A DNA stretch of 41,755 nucleotides from Coriobacteriaceae bacterium (GTDB lineage: Bacteria; Actinomycetota; Coriobacteriia; Coriobacteriales; Coriobacteriaceae): assembly GCA_902363125.1 (NCBI GenBank), contig CABIZD010000016.1, forward strand, positions 1 to 41,755, written 5' to 3'. Made by a program: the position numbers and the translations under genes. Every line of letters begins with the position of its first letter. The first letter of the stretch is position 1. Shown here one piece after another: positions 1-7,862 of the stretch. The notes beneath the pieces were generated by a model. The model was not told the origin of the DNA. It did no database searches and saw nothing but the letters and a program-made list of their open reading frames with translations.

Positions 1-9
1 CGCCGCCCA

Positions 10-131
10 CCGGTCAGCGGCCAGAGCATGGGGGGCACGCCCGGTCCCGTTCCGAACCCGGAAGCTAAGCCCCATCGCGCCGAGAGTACTGCGGGGTCAG
101 CCCGTGGGAGGCCAGGGCGCCGCTGACCGGT
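10..131 (+). rRNA. rrf: 5S ribosomal RNA
   Basis: The segment has the conserved 5S core (CCGTTCCGAACCCGGAAG around 46-63, followed by CTAAGCCC) and a near-perfect terminal helix. Bases 7-20 pair with 120-133 without a mismatch, and the pairing extends to 2/138 with one wobble, so the flanks also form the processing stem. The length of about 120 nt is normal. The exact ends are uncertain by several bases because the flanking stem is longer than the mature helix I. It is presumably the last gene of an rRNA operon whose 16S and 23S lie left of the window. Confidence 0.95.
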
Positions 132-162
132 GGACGGCACCGAGCCGTACGCTTGAACTTGG

Positions 163-194
163 AAGGGGGAGGCCTCGCGGCCTCCCCCTTTTTT
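163..194 (+). terminator. Rho-independent terminator of the rRNA operon
   Basis: A perfect 12-bp GC-rich stem (163-174 with 179-190) closes a 4-nt TCGC loop and runs directly into a T tract at 189-194. It lies 30 bp after the 5S gene. Confidence 0.9.
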
Positions 195-261
195 GGGTTA
201 TATACACGTTGTACTTTGGGACCTAGCTCCCCCGTATACGCTCTTACTGTTTGGCTGTATT

Positions 262-292
262 TTGAGTCCATCTAGTGTATTTGAGCGATAAT
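262..292 (+). promoter_or_regulatory. Possible promoter for coaE
   Basis: TTGAGT (262-267) and GATAAT (287-292) resemble -35 and -10 boxes, but the spacer is 19 nt, longer than ideal. The region follows a strong terminator, so a promoter for the coaE operon is expected here. This is a weak sequence call. Confidence 0.3.
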
Positions 293-320
293 TACTCGCA
301 TTGGCGTTAGGGAGGGCTTG

Positions 321-962
321 ATGTTTACCGTATTTGTCTTGGGCAATATTGCTTCGGGTAAGTCGACTGCCTGCCGCTATTTCGAATCTCGTGGCGCTAT
401 GCTTATCGATCTGGATGAGCTTGCAAAATCGCTGTATGTGCCGGGCTCTGATATCGTCAATACACTCGCGGATGAATTCGGTTGGGACATTTTGGATGAG
501 GAAGGCGGCATTCGCCGCGGCATCCTCGCTTCTCGAGCTTTTGCTTCTCCTGATTCGGTCGCACGGCTCAATGGCATTGTGCATCCTGTCCTCATTGAAC
601 AGCTTTCGCTTAGGATTCTCGATCCGGTTTGTTGTACGGTTTCATCTCCTCGTTATCGCTTTGCGGTGGTCGAGGTTTCTGCTCCGACTGGTTTTGAGGA
701 TGCATTTGGCTTGGCTGATGAAATTTTGGTCATCAGCGCCCCTTTGTCAGTTCGTCGCGAGCGCGCTATTCAACGTGGCATGGAGCCATCTGATTTCGAT
801 GCCCGTTCTGCTTGTCAGCCCGATGAGTCTGCGCTGTGCAATCTCGCTACAACGGTGATTGATAATGCCTCAGGTGATAATTCGCTCTTTGAGCAGCTTG
901 ACTCATGGCTTGCATGCCATGGGTTTATAGACACTGCGGATAAGGAGGATGCCGATGCCTAA
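321..962 (+). CDS. coaE: Dephospho-CoA kinase
   Basis: A 213-residue protein expected to phosphorylate the 3'-hydroxyl of dephospho-CoA, the last step of coenzyme A synthesis, in the cytosol. It has an N-terminal P-loop GNIASGKST (residues 8-16), a DLDE acidic motif near residue 32 where CoaE has its DAD motif, the family's HP motif within LNGIVHP, and a lid-like R..R.....D...R...Q pattern around RERAIQRGMEPSDFDARSA. The middle segment (APTGFEDAF) replaces the usual VPLLFE, so the protein is somewhat divergent. ATG at 321 is chosen over TTG at 318 because GGAGGG at 311-316 is well spaced from it. The 3' end overlaps the next gene by 8 bp, which suggests translational coupling. The length is typical of the family. 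Confidence 0.85.
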   Translation: MFTVFVLGNIASGKSTACRYFESRGAMLIDLDELAKSLYVPGSDIVNTLADEFGWDILDEEGGIRRGILASRAFASPDSVARLNGIVHPVLIEQLSLRILDPVCCTVSSPRYRFAVVEVSAPTGFEDAFGLADEILVISAPLSVRRERAIQRGMEPSDFDARSACQPDESALCNLATTVIDNASGDNSLFEQLDSWLACHGFIDTADKEDADA

Positions 963-1536
963 GACACGTTTCTTTGCGTGGTATCGCCTTATGCCGCTGG
1001 CTGCCGTTTTTGTCTTCGGCCTTATCTCATTCGTTTACTCGTGTGCTCCTGCCGCTTTCTTTAAGCCGTTGTATCCGATTGACTACGAGGCGTATGTAAA
1101 GCAATCCAGTATTTCGCATAATCTGGATCCGTATCTGGTGTGCGCTGTCATTAAGTCGGAATCGAATTGGGATCCCGAGGCCGAGTCGAATCAAGGTGCT
1201 CAGGGATTGATGCAGCTGATGCCCGAGACTGCCCAGGATATGATCGCCAAGGGCCTTGTCGACGGTGGCGAGTATTCGGCCGACAACCTTAACGATCCGG
1301 CTACGAATATCGAGTTTGGCTGTGCGTATCTTTCGTATCTTCTAGCGTATTTTAACGGGTCGACTGACAGTGCCATTGCTGCCTATAACGCCGGCATGGG
1401 CAATGTCGACGGATGGGCGCAGCAGGGTACGTCGCTTCATAATGCAATTACCTTTCCCGAGACGCAGGCGTATCTGATTCGTGTCAATAATGCCTGGGCT
1501 CGCTACAAGACCATCTATCCCGATCGGTTCGTATAG
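955..1536 (+). CDS. Membrane-anchored lytic transglycosylase (SLT domain)
   Basis: A 193-residue protein with one N-terminal hydrophobic segment (about residues 12-30), then a Slt70-type lytic transglycosylase domain from about residue 45. The catalytic Glu is E69 in the IKSESNW motif. It is followed by the conserved GLMQLMPETA and AAYNAGMGNV segments. The family cleaves the MurNAc-GlcNAc bond of peptidoglycan to give 1,6-anhydro products. The protein is therefore an extracytoplasmic wall-remodelling enzyme tethered by an uncleaved anchor. No lipobox is evident. ATG at 955 is preferred to ATG at 949 because AAGGAGG (942-948) would otherwise touch the start codon. It overlaps the end of coaE and precedes uvrB; no functional link to either is obvious. 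Confidence 0.85.
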   Translation: MPKTRFFAWYRLMPLAAVFVFGLISFVYSCAPAAFFKPLYPIDYEAYVKQSSISHNLDPYLVCAVIKSESNWDPEAESNQGAQGLMQLMPETAQDMIAKGLVDGGEYSADNLNDPATNIEFGCAYLSYLLAYFNGSTDSAIAAYNAGMGNVDGWAQQGTSLHNAITFPETQAYLIRVNNAWARYKTIYPDRFV

Positions 1537-1587
1537 GACTATGCCTGCCGCCTGCGTATACTGCAGATGTATGAGTTAGGAGTATCC

Positions 1588-3828
1588 ATGGCGGAATTTG
1601 AAGTAGAACGCGTTGGTGGTGAACTTAAGCGCTTTGGCGTTGAAGGCTCTGACGTGCCGTTTAAGGTAGTGTCTCCCTATGAGCCTGCCGGTTCCCAGCC
1701 TAAGGCCATTGAGTCGCTTGTGCAGGGCGTGAGGGACGGAGACCGCTATCAGGTTTTGCTGGGCGTGACTGGTTCGGGCAAGACCTTCACGATGGCAAAG
1801 ACTATTGAGGCCCTGGGAAAGCCGACGCTGGTCATGGCTCCGAATAAAACGCTCGCCGCTCAGCTTGCGAGCGAGCTCAAAGAGTTCTTTCCCAACAACG
1901 CTGTGGTCTACTTCGTCTCGTACTACGACTACTATCAGCCCGAGGCGTATGTGCCGCAAAGCGATACATATATCGAGAAAGACTCCTCGATTAACGAAGA
2001 GGTCGAGATGCTGCGCCATCAGGCGACCGCATCGCTGCTCTCTCGACGCGATGTGATCGTTGTCGCATCGGTCTCGTGTATCTATGGCATTGGCTCTCCT
2101 GAGGACTATGCGGGTCTGGCTCCAAACGTCGACAAGAAGGTGCCGCTCGAGCGCGATGACTTTATCCATGCACTTATCGACATTCAATATGATCGCAATG
2201 ACTATGACCTGGCACGCGGCACGTTCCGCGTGCGCGGCGATGTTGTCGACGTGTATCCGCCTTATGCCGAGCATCCGTTGCGGTTTGAGTTCTTTGGCGA
2301 CGAGGTCGAGCTGATTGCCGAGATCGATGAGGTCACCGGTGAGATGCTTCGTGAGTACGAGGCCATCCCCGTATGGCCGGCATCGCACTACGTGACCGAG
2401 AAGCCGAAGGTCAAGGCGGCTCTGAAATCGATCAGCGAAGAGTGCGAGAAGCGCGTGGCGGAGCTCAAGGCGACCGACAAGTTGCTCGAGGCGCAGCGTC
2501 TGCAGCAGCGCACCGATTATGATCTTGAGATGCTCGAGACGATGGGCTTTTGCAATGGCATCGAGAACTACTCGCGTCATCTGGACGGTCGCAAGCCGGG
2601 TGAGCCGCCGTTTACCCTAATCGATTACTTTCCCAAGGATATGCTCTGCATCATCGATGAGAGCCATGTGACGGTGCCGCAGATTCGCGGCATGCACGAA
2701 GGTGACCGCTCGCGTAAGGTGACGCTGGTGGAACACGGTTTTCGCCTGCCCTCGGCGCTCGATAACCGCCCGCTTCGTTTCGATGAGTTTGAGGCAAGGA
2801 TACCCCAGTTTATCTATGTTTCGGCCACGCCGGGCGATTACGAGTTGCGGGTTAGCCAGAACGACGTTGAGCAGATTATTCGTCCGACCGGTCTGCTCGA
2901 TCCCAAGATCGATGTGCGTCCGGTTCGCGGTCAGATTGACGATCTTGAGGACGAGATTCGCGAGCGCGTTGCACGCAAAGAGCGCGTGCTGGTGACCACG
3001 TTGACCAAACGCATGGCCGAGGACCTGACCGACCATCTGCTCGACGCGGGCATTAAGGTCAATTACATGCACTCCGATACAGCGACGATGGACCGTGTCG
3101 AGATCCTGCGAACGCTGCGCGAGGGAAAGATCGATGTTCTCGTTGGCATCAACCTGCTCCGCGAGGGCTTGGATCTTCCCGAGGTCTCACTGGTGGCAAT
3201 TCTCGACGCCGATAAGGAAGGCTTCTTGCGCAACCGCCGTTCGCTGATTCAGACGATTGGCCGCGCGGCCCGTAACGCCGATGGCGAAGTCATCATGTAT
3301 GCGGACGTTGTGACCGATTCGATGAAAGAGGCCATCGAGGAGACGCAGCGCCGTCGCGAGATTCAGATGGCATATAACGAAGAGCATGGCATTGTGCCCA
3401 AGACGGTGCGCAAAGCCATCAACGACATCTCAAGTTTTATTGCCGAAGCCGAAAAAACCGTGGGTTCCAAGGGGCGCTCGAAGGGCGACTCCCTTGGCCA
3501 TGGCGCATTCTATACGCCCGATGAGTCGGGCGAGGGCGGCGTGCCGGAAACGGTGGCACCCGAGCAGACACTTGCGGAGCAGTTGGAAGAACTGCCGCAT
3601 GACGAGCTTGTGCGGATCGTCGAAACTATGGAAGAGGATATGCGCAACGCTTCTGCCGCCATGGACTTTGAGGAGGCGGCGCGCCTGCGCGATGCCGTCG
3701 TTCAGATTCGGGCGATGCTCGAGGGTGCGTCTGAGGACGAGACGATCGAGCGCTTACGTTCGCAGGCCCGCAAGGGTTCCACGTTCGCATCGGGCAGAAA
3801 ACGCCAGGGTGCACGGTTTAAGAAATAG
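1588..3828 (+). CDS. uvrB: UvrABC system protein B
   Basis: A 746-residue excision-repair helicase that receives damaged DNA from UvrA, verifies the lesion with its beta-hairpin, and recruits UvrC for dual incision. Visible features are Walker A GVTGSGKT (about 59-66), the tyrosine-rich beta-hairpin segment beginning [20 protein letters not shown], a DESH helicase motif, the SF2 motif VI region [11 protein letters not shown], and a C-terminal UVR motif ([11 protein letters not shown]) that contacts UvrC. It is slightly longer than the usual 660-700 residues, through an insertion and a basic tail near the C-terminus. ATG at 1588 follows TAGGAG by 5 nt; the in-frame ATG at 1567 lacks a ribosome binding site. 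I found no SOS-like box directly upstream, unlike uvrA. The gene ends at a strong terminator. Confidence 0.97.
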   Translation: MAEFEVERVGGELKRFGVEGSDVPFKVVSPYEPAGSQPKAIESLVQGVRDGDRYQVLLGVTGSGKTFTMAKTIEALGKPTLVMAPNKTLAAQLASELKEFFPNNAVVYFVSYYDYYQPEAYVPQSDTYIEKDSSINEEVEMLRHQATASLLSRRDVIVVASVSCIYGIGSPEDYAGLAPNVDKKVPLERDDFIHALIDIQYDRNDYDLARGTFRVRGDVVDVYPPYAEHPLRFEFFGDEVELIAEIDEVTGEMLREYEAIPVWPASHYVTEKPKVKAALKSISEECEKRVAELKATDKLLEAQRLQQRTDYDLEMLETMGFCNGIENYSRHLDGRKPGEPPFTLIDYFPKDMLCIIDESHVTVPQIRGMHEGDRSRKVTLVEHGFRLPSALDNRPLRFDEFEARIPQFIYVSATPGDYELRVSQNDVEQIIRPTGLLDPKIDVRPVRGQIDDLEDEIRERVARKERVLVTTLTKRMAEDLTDHLLDAGIKVNYMHSDTATMDRVEILRTLREGKIDVLVGINLLREGLDLPEVSLVAILDADKEGFLRNRRSLIQTIGRAARNADGEVIMYADVVTDSMKEAIEETQRRREIQMAYNEEHGIVPKTVRKAINDISSFIAEAEKTVGSKGRSKGDSLGHGAFYTPDESGEGGVPETVAPEQTLAEQLEELPHDELVRIVETMEEDMRNASAAMDFEEAARLRDAVVQIRAMLEGASEDETIERLRSQARKGSTFASGRKRQGARFKK

Positions 3829-3831
3829 CGA

Positions 3832-3874
3832 ACAGGCCCCGAGTTCCCTGTGGGGCTCGGGGCCTGTGTCTTTT
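3832..3874 (+). terminator. Terminator after uvrB
   Basis: ACAGGCCCCGAG (3832-3843) pairs perfectly with CTCGGGGCCTGT (3856-3867), and GTCTTTT follows. It separates uvrB from the convergent gene that ends at 3894. Confidence 0.85.
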
Positions 3875-3893
3875 GCGCGCTGGAATTCGTGCG

Positions 3894-5534
3894 TTAGAGG
3901 TCTGCGATCAGGGCTTCGGCACAACGGATGCCGTCGGTGGCCGCGCTCATGATGCCGCCGGCATATCCAGCTCCCTCACCACAAGGGTAGAGGCCCGGGG
4001 TCGACACGGCATGGCACGTTCGGTCTCGGGTGACAGTGATCGGTGAGCTCGAACGAGTCTCCACGCCGGTAAGAACGGCATCGGGGCGGTCGTAGCCTCG
4101 TAGCTTTTTTCCGAGTAGGGGAAGCCCCAGGCGGAGCGACTCGACGATATGCTGCGGCAGGGCTTCGTCAATTGCCGTCCAGGTCACACCGAGCGGATAG
4201 GTGGGCTTTACCTTTCCGGGTGCCTTGCTGGCGCGTCCTGCGAGGAAATCTCCGACGAGTTGTGCCGGTGCGTTCCAGTTGGAACCGCCCAGGCGATAGG
4301 CGGCCGCCTCGCAGGCGCGCTGGAGCTCGATGCCGGCGAGCGGGTCATCGTTGGGAAGGTCCTCAGGCGTGACGTTAACGAGCAGGGCGGCATTTGCGTT
4401 GCGTCCGTCGCGGGCATTGAGGCTGGCCCCGTTGACGCACAGATGGCACGGTTCTGAAGAGGCGGCGACAACCTGCCCGCCGGGGCACATGCAAAACGAG
4501 AACACGCTGCGGCCGTTGGGAAGATGGGCGACGAGCTTGTAGGGGGCTGCTCCGAGGGCAGGATGTCCCGCCAAGGCTCCATATTGGGCTCGGTCGATGT
4601 CGCGCTGCGGATGCTCGATGCGAACGCCCATGGCAAAGGTCTTTTGTGCGAGGGCCACGTTGTGGTCCTTAAGGAGCTCAAAAATATCGCGAGCAGAATG
4701 CCCGCAGGCGAGGATGAGGTGCTTTGTCTCGATTGGCTCGCAAGCGGCGTCTTCGGACGATTGGACATCGATACCGGTGATGGCGCCAGACGCGTCGATG
4801 CGAATGTCGACGAGCTTTGTTCGATAACGGACGACACCTCCGAGCTGCTCGATGCGCTGGGATATAGCGGTGACAACCGTGGGAAGGATGTCGGAGCCAA
4901 TGTGCGGCTTGGCATCCCACAGAATATCGCGGGGCGCGCCCGCCTCGACGAAGGTTTCGAGGATAAGGCGATGGGCGGGATTTTTGGTTCCCGTATTGAG
5001 CTTGCCGTCCGAGAAGGTCCCCGCGCCGCCCAGGCCAAACTGGATATTGCTCTCGGGGTCGAGGATGCGCTCCTTTAGAAAGAGATCGATCGCATGCGAG
5101 CGGCGAAATGCTGGGTCGCCGCGCTCGATGAGCAAGGGCTTAAGACCCGCTTCGGCAAGGGTGAGTGCAGCGAAAAGGCCAGCGCATCCGGCGCCGACAA
5201 CGACAGGGCGTTCTTGAGGTGCGTCGGAGACGGGGGAGGGGAATGAGGGCCCATCGTCCTCTATCGCGCGTACGCGCGAGCGGTCACGCTCGGCGACGCT
5301 GTCGACCGCTTCTCGCTCGAGGTGGGGACTAGTCAGCTCAACACGAAAACTCAGGATAAAATGGACGTCTCGTTTTTTGCGAGCGTCGATTGACTTGCGG
5401 TGGAGCTCGATGGACTTGATCTCGGAGTCCTTGCAACGTAGGACGCGCTTGGCGACTCGCTTGCCAACAATGAGGCAGGCATTTTCATCGCCGGCTTCAT
5501 CGAGCGACGCGTTGACTTGGGTGATTTCGATCAT
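3894..5534 (-). CDS. Uncharacterised FAD-dependent dehydrogenase (COG2509-like)
   Basis: A 546-residue flavoprotein. The first ~105 residues form an N-terminal domain without a clear catalytic motif. A Rossmann FAD-binding site follows (VVVGAGCAGLFAALTLAEAG, about 111-130), then a GGAGTFSDGKL segment and a C-terminal FAD-contact region GEGAGYAGGIMSAATDG. This arrangement matches the broadly conserved 'FAD-dependent dehydrogenase' family whose substrate is not established. The start at 5534 is chosen because AAGGAG lies 6 nt upstream; an in-frame start at 5657 would run through a terminator-like hairpin. It is the most downstream of four minus-strand genes and is separated from the next one by that hairpin. 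Reaction and substrate cannot be given from sequence. Confidence 0.8.
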   Translation of the reverse strand: MIEITQVNASLDEAGDENACLIVGKRVAKRVLRCKDSEIKSIELHRKSIDARKKRDVHFILSFRVELTSPHLEREAVDSVAERDRSRVRAIEDDGPSFPSPVSDAPQERPVVVGAGCAGLFAALTLAEAGLKPLLIERGDPAFRRSHAIDLFLKERILDPESNIQFGLGGAGTFSDGKLNTGTKNPAHRLILETFVEAGAPRDILWDAKPHIGSDILPTVVTAISQRIEQLGGVVRYRTKLVDIRIDASGAITGIDVQSSEDAACEPIETKHLILACGHSARDIFELLKDHNVALAQKTFAMGVRIEHPQRDIDRAQYGALAGHPALGAAPYKLVAHLPNGRSVFSFCMCPGGQVVAASSEPCHLCVNGASLNARDGRNANAALLVNVTPEDLPNDDPLAGIELQRACEAAAYRLGGSNWNAPAQLVGDFLAGRASKAPGKVKPTYPLGVTWTAIDEALPQHIVESLRLGLPLLGKKLRGYDRPDAVLTGVETRSSSPITVTRDRTCHAVSTPGLYPCGEGAGYAGGIMSAATDGIRCAEALIADL

Positions 5535-5549
5535 CGAGGTCTCCTTAGA

Positions 5550-5584
5550 GACAAGAAAGAGGCCGTCCGGTATCCCAGACGGCC
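5550..5584 (-). terminator. Terminator-like hairpin between two flavoprotein genes
   Basis: Read on the minus strand, GGCCGTC (5584-5578) pairs with GACGGCC (5567-5561) across a 10-nt loop, followed by a T-rich TCTTTCTTGT. It lies just after the stop of the 5615-6886 gene and upstream of the next ribosome binding site, so it may terminate or attenuate transcription there. Confidence 0.6.
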
Positions 5585-5614
5585 CGAATGCGTTTTTGAT
5601 TATAGACTGCGCGG

Positions 5615-6886
5615 CTACAGGCTGCTTGCGGCGCGAATGCCCGAGAGCCAGGCCCACGCAAGGTTAAAGCCTCCGCAATCGGCGTCGATGTCGAGCGCTT
5701 CGCCACAGATGTAAAGCGGGGCGTCGACAGCGCTGCGCGCGCGTAGACTGGGTATTGAGATGCTCTCGACAGATACGCCACCACGCGTGACCTGCGCCGA
5801 GCGCTCCTCGGCTGTTCCCTCGACGAGCAACTTAAAGTGTTTGAGGATTGAGACCAGGTGGATGACATCGTTGGAGCCTGGATGGCACTGCTCGAACGTC
5901 GTGCAGACGACGCGGGAGAGTTGCGGGGCGAGCATGCCGTCGAGCCAACGGGGATCGCGGGGCGAAAAGCCGCCGAGCAGCTCAACGCGCCGGTTGAGCA
6001 TATCGAGCAGCTCGACTTTGGAGAGGTCGGGGAAAACGTCGAGCAGGATCGTATCGCCGCGCTGGATACGACGGGAGAGGTTGAAGGCAACGACGCCCGA
6101 GATACCGAAGGTTCGAAACAGGACTTCACCGTCTTCGTGCCAGAGCTCATTATGATTGCGGGCGAGCGTCAAGCGGGCGCGGACGCGCAGGCCATCCAAC
6201 GTCTTGAGTGCCGCCCGATCGCCGACGACCGTTGCCGATACGGGGCAGAGGATGGGGCGCAGCGAAGTGAGGGGGAGGCGAAACGTATCGGCGATACCGG
6301 TGGGGTTGCCGCCCGTGGCGATAATTACGGCATGTGCCTGCAGGGCCTCGTTCTTGCGAGGGACATTGGCGAGCGCTTTCCGAAGCGAGCGGAGCTCCGA
6401 TTTTCGGTCGTCGTGCTTCTTTGCCTTGAGTGCCCGCGCTGGACGGTCTATTTGGAGTGTCCAACCTTCGGAAGCTTTGTGCGCCGAGGCAACGTTGGCT
6501 TCGCAGATTAAGGTGATACCTAGGCGGTCGCAAACGTTGAGAAGCGCGTCGCGCACCGATTCGGCGCGAAGGGAGCGCGGGTACAGCCGGCCTTCCTCGG
6601 AGGTTGTCATGATGCCCAGCGAGGAGAAGAAACCCATAAGCTCTTGTTCGGGCCGGGGGCCCATAACGGATTCAACGAATGCGGGGTGGTTATACCGCTG
6701 TGGATCAATCGATTCGTTGGAGAGGTTGCAGCGGCCGTTGCCGGTCGCAAGGAGCTTAAGGCCGCAGGCGACATCGCGCTCAACGATGCAGACGCTTTTG
6801 CCAGCGCGTGCGGCCGTAATGGCGGCGGCGAGGCCTGAAGCCCCGCCGCCGATTACCAGGACGTCATAGAAGGCGCTCGTGTTCAC
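5615..6886 (-). CDS. BaiN/HI0933-type NAD(P)/FAD-dependent oxidoreductase
   Basis: A 423-residue flavoprotein beginning with the dinucleotide motif VLVIGGGASGLAAAITAA (about 9-26). It carries the HI0933 family signature GNGRCNLSN and a C-terminal GFNLAWAWLSGI stretch that closes the FAD site. Family members are annotated 'aminoacetone oxidase family FAD-binding enzyme'; one gut-clostridial member, BaiN, was reported to act in bile acid 7-alpha-dehydroxylation. Nothing else from a bai operon is present, so substrate assignment would be a guess. The start is GTG at 6886-6884, directly abutting the TAA of the upstream mrp gene, so the two are almost certainly co-translated. The length is normal for the family. 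Confidence 0.82.
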   Translation of the reverse strand: MNTSAFYDVLVIGGGASGLAAAITAARAGKSVCIVERDVACGLKLLATGNGRCNLSNESIDPQRYNHPAFVESVMGPRPEQELMGFFSSLGIMTTSEEGRLYPRSLRAESVRDALLNVCDRLGITLICEANVASAHKASEGWTLQIDRPARALKAKKHDDRKSELRSLRKALANVPRKNEALQAHAVIIATGGNPTGIADTFRLPLTSLRPILCPVSATVVGDRAALKTLDGLRVRARLTLARNHNELWHEDGEVLFRTFGISGVVAFNLSRRIQRGDTILLDVFPDLSKVELLDMLNRRVELLGGFSPRDPRWLDGMLAPQLSRVVCTTFEQCHPGSNDVIHLVSILKHFKLLVEGTAEERSAQVTRGGVSVESISIPSLRARSAVDAPLYICGEALDIDADCGGFNLAWAWLSGIRAASSL

Positions 6887-7717
6887 TTAGGCCTCGTCGG
6901 TCTCGTGCGGGGTAATGGCCTCGACGGCAGAGACTGCCTTAGGCAACATGCCATCGGGCAGCGCGGTCTCGACCTCGCCCTTATCGCAGGCCTCGGCGAG
7001 TGCCGGATTAATGGGAAGCTGGCCCAAGATGTCGAGGTTATAGCGCTCTGCGACCTCGGGGAGCTTGCTCTTGCCAAAGACCTCGATCTTCTTGCCGCAG
7101 TCGGGGCACTCAATATAGCTCATGTTCTCGACAATGCCCAGAATGGGGACGTTCATCTTCTCGGCCATGTTGACCGCCTTGGCGACGATCATCGAGACCA
7201 GATCCTGCGGGCTCGTGACGATGACGATGCCGTCGACGGGCAGTGACTGGAAGACGGTGAGAGCGACGTCGCCTGTTCCCGGAGGCATGTCGACCAGCAG
7301 GTAGTCGATGGGGCCCCACGAGGTCTCGCTCCAGAACTGCCTAATGGCGCCTGCGATGACCGGACCGCGCCAAAGGACGGGGTCGGTCTCGTTTTGGAGC
7401 AGCAGGTTGGAGCTCATGACCTTGACGCCGTGCTCGGAGATTTCGGGCAGCATAAGGTTGCCAAGGGCATGGACGTGGCGTCCGCTCATACCGAACATCT
7501 TGGGGATAGAGGGACCGGTGATGTCGGCATCGAGGACGCCGACCTTGTGGCCGTGACGGGCAAGCTCGGTGGCGATGGCACCGGTGACAAACGACTTGCC
7601 GACACCGCCCTTGCCGGAAAGCACGGCGATGACGCGTTTGACCTCGGACAGCGTGTTCTCCTCAAATTGCGACGGCGACGTTTGTCCGCCGGCGGCCTGT
7701 GCATGCTCGCAACCCAT
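6887..7717 (-). CDS. Mrp/NBP35 family ATP-binding protein
   Basis: A 276-residue P-loop ATPase of the Mrp/NBP35/ApbC group, which binds and transfers iron-sulfur clusters. The deviant Walker A GKGGVGKS is at 35-42, the DADITGPSIP switch follows, then VDMPPGTGD, and a CPDC pair (in YIECPDCGKK) forms the bridging cluster site at the dimer interface. The N-terminus begins MGCEHAQ and lacks the DUF59 domain found in longer Mrp proteins. The start at 7717 follows AAAGGAG by 6-7 nt; an in-frame start at 7774 has no ribosome binding site. The stop is contiguous with the start of the BaiN-like gene, which suggests a transcriptional and translational unit with a flavoprotein. Confidence 0.92.
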   Translation of the reverse strand: MGCEHAQAAGGQTSPSQFEENTLSEVKRVIAVLSGKGGVGKSFVTGAIATELARHGHKVGVLDADITGPSIPKMFGMSGRHVHALGNLMLPEISEHGVKVMSSNLLLQNETDPVLWRGPVIAGAIRQFWSETSWGPIDYLLVDMPPGTGDVALTVFQSLPVDGIVIVTSPQDLVSMIVAKAVNMAEKMNVPILGIVENMSYIECPDCGKKIEVFGKSKLPEVAERYNLDILGQLPINPALAEACDKGEVETALPDGMLPKAVSAVEAITPHETDEA

Positions 7718-7772
7718 GTATGACTCCTTTGTATATGTTGGGGCCGGGGCCCCGTGATGTGACACGAGCGTC

Positions 7773-7802
7773 ATTGTACCCTCGTTTGTGAGCGGGAGTC
7801 AT
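7773..7802 (-). promoter_or_regulatory. Possible promoter of the mrp-flavoprotein operon
   Basis: On the minus strand, ATGACT (7802-7797) and TACAAT (7778-7773) are separated by 18 nt. The -10 box is a good match and the -35 is fair. It lies about 55 nt upstream of the mrp start codon. Confidence 0.4.
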
Positions 7803-7862
7803 TTGCGATGCATTTGGGCCGAGCGTGCTTGCAATACGATGGGTCCAAGCGAATGGGCGGGC

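Noticed and set aside
1537..1587. SOS box upstream of uvrB
   Set aside because: The 51-bp gap has TATACT (1557) but no CGAAC/GTTCG half-sites, and a fit would need too many mismatches.
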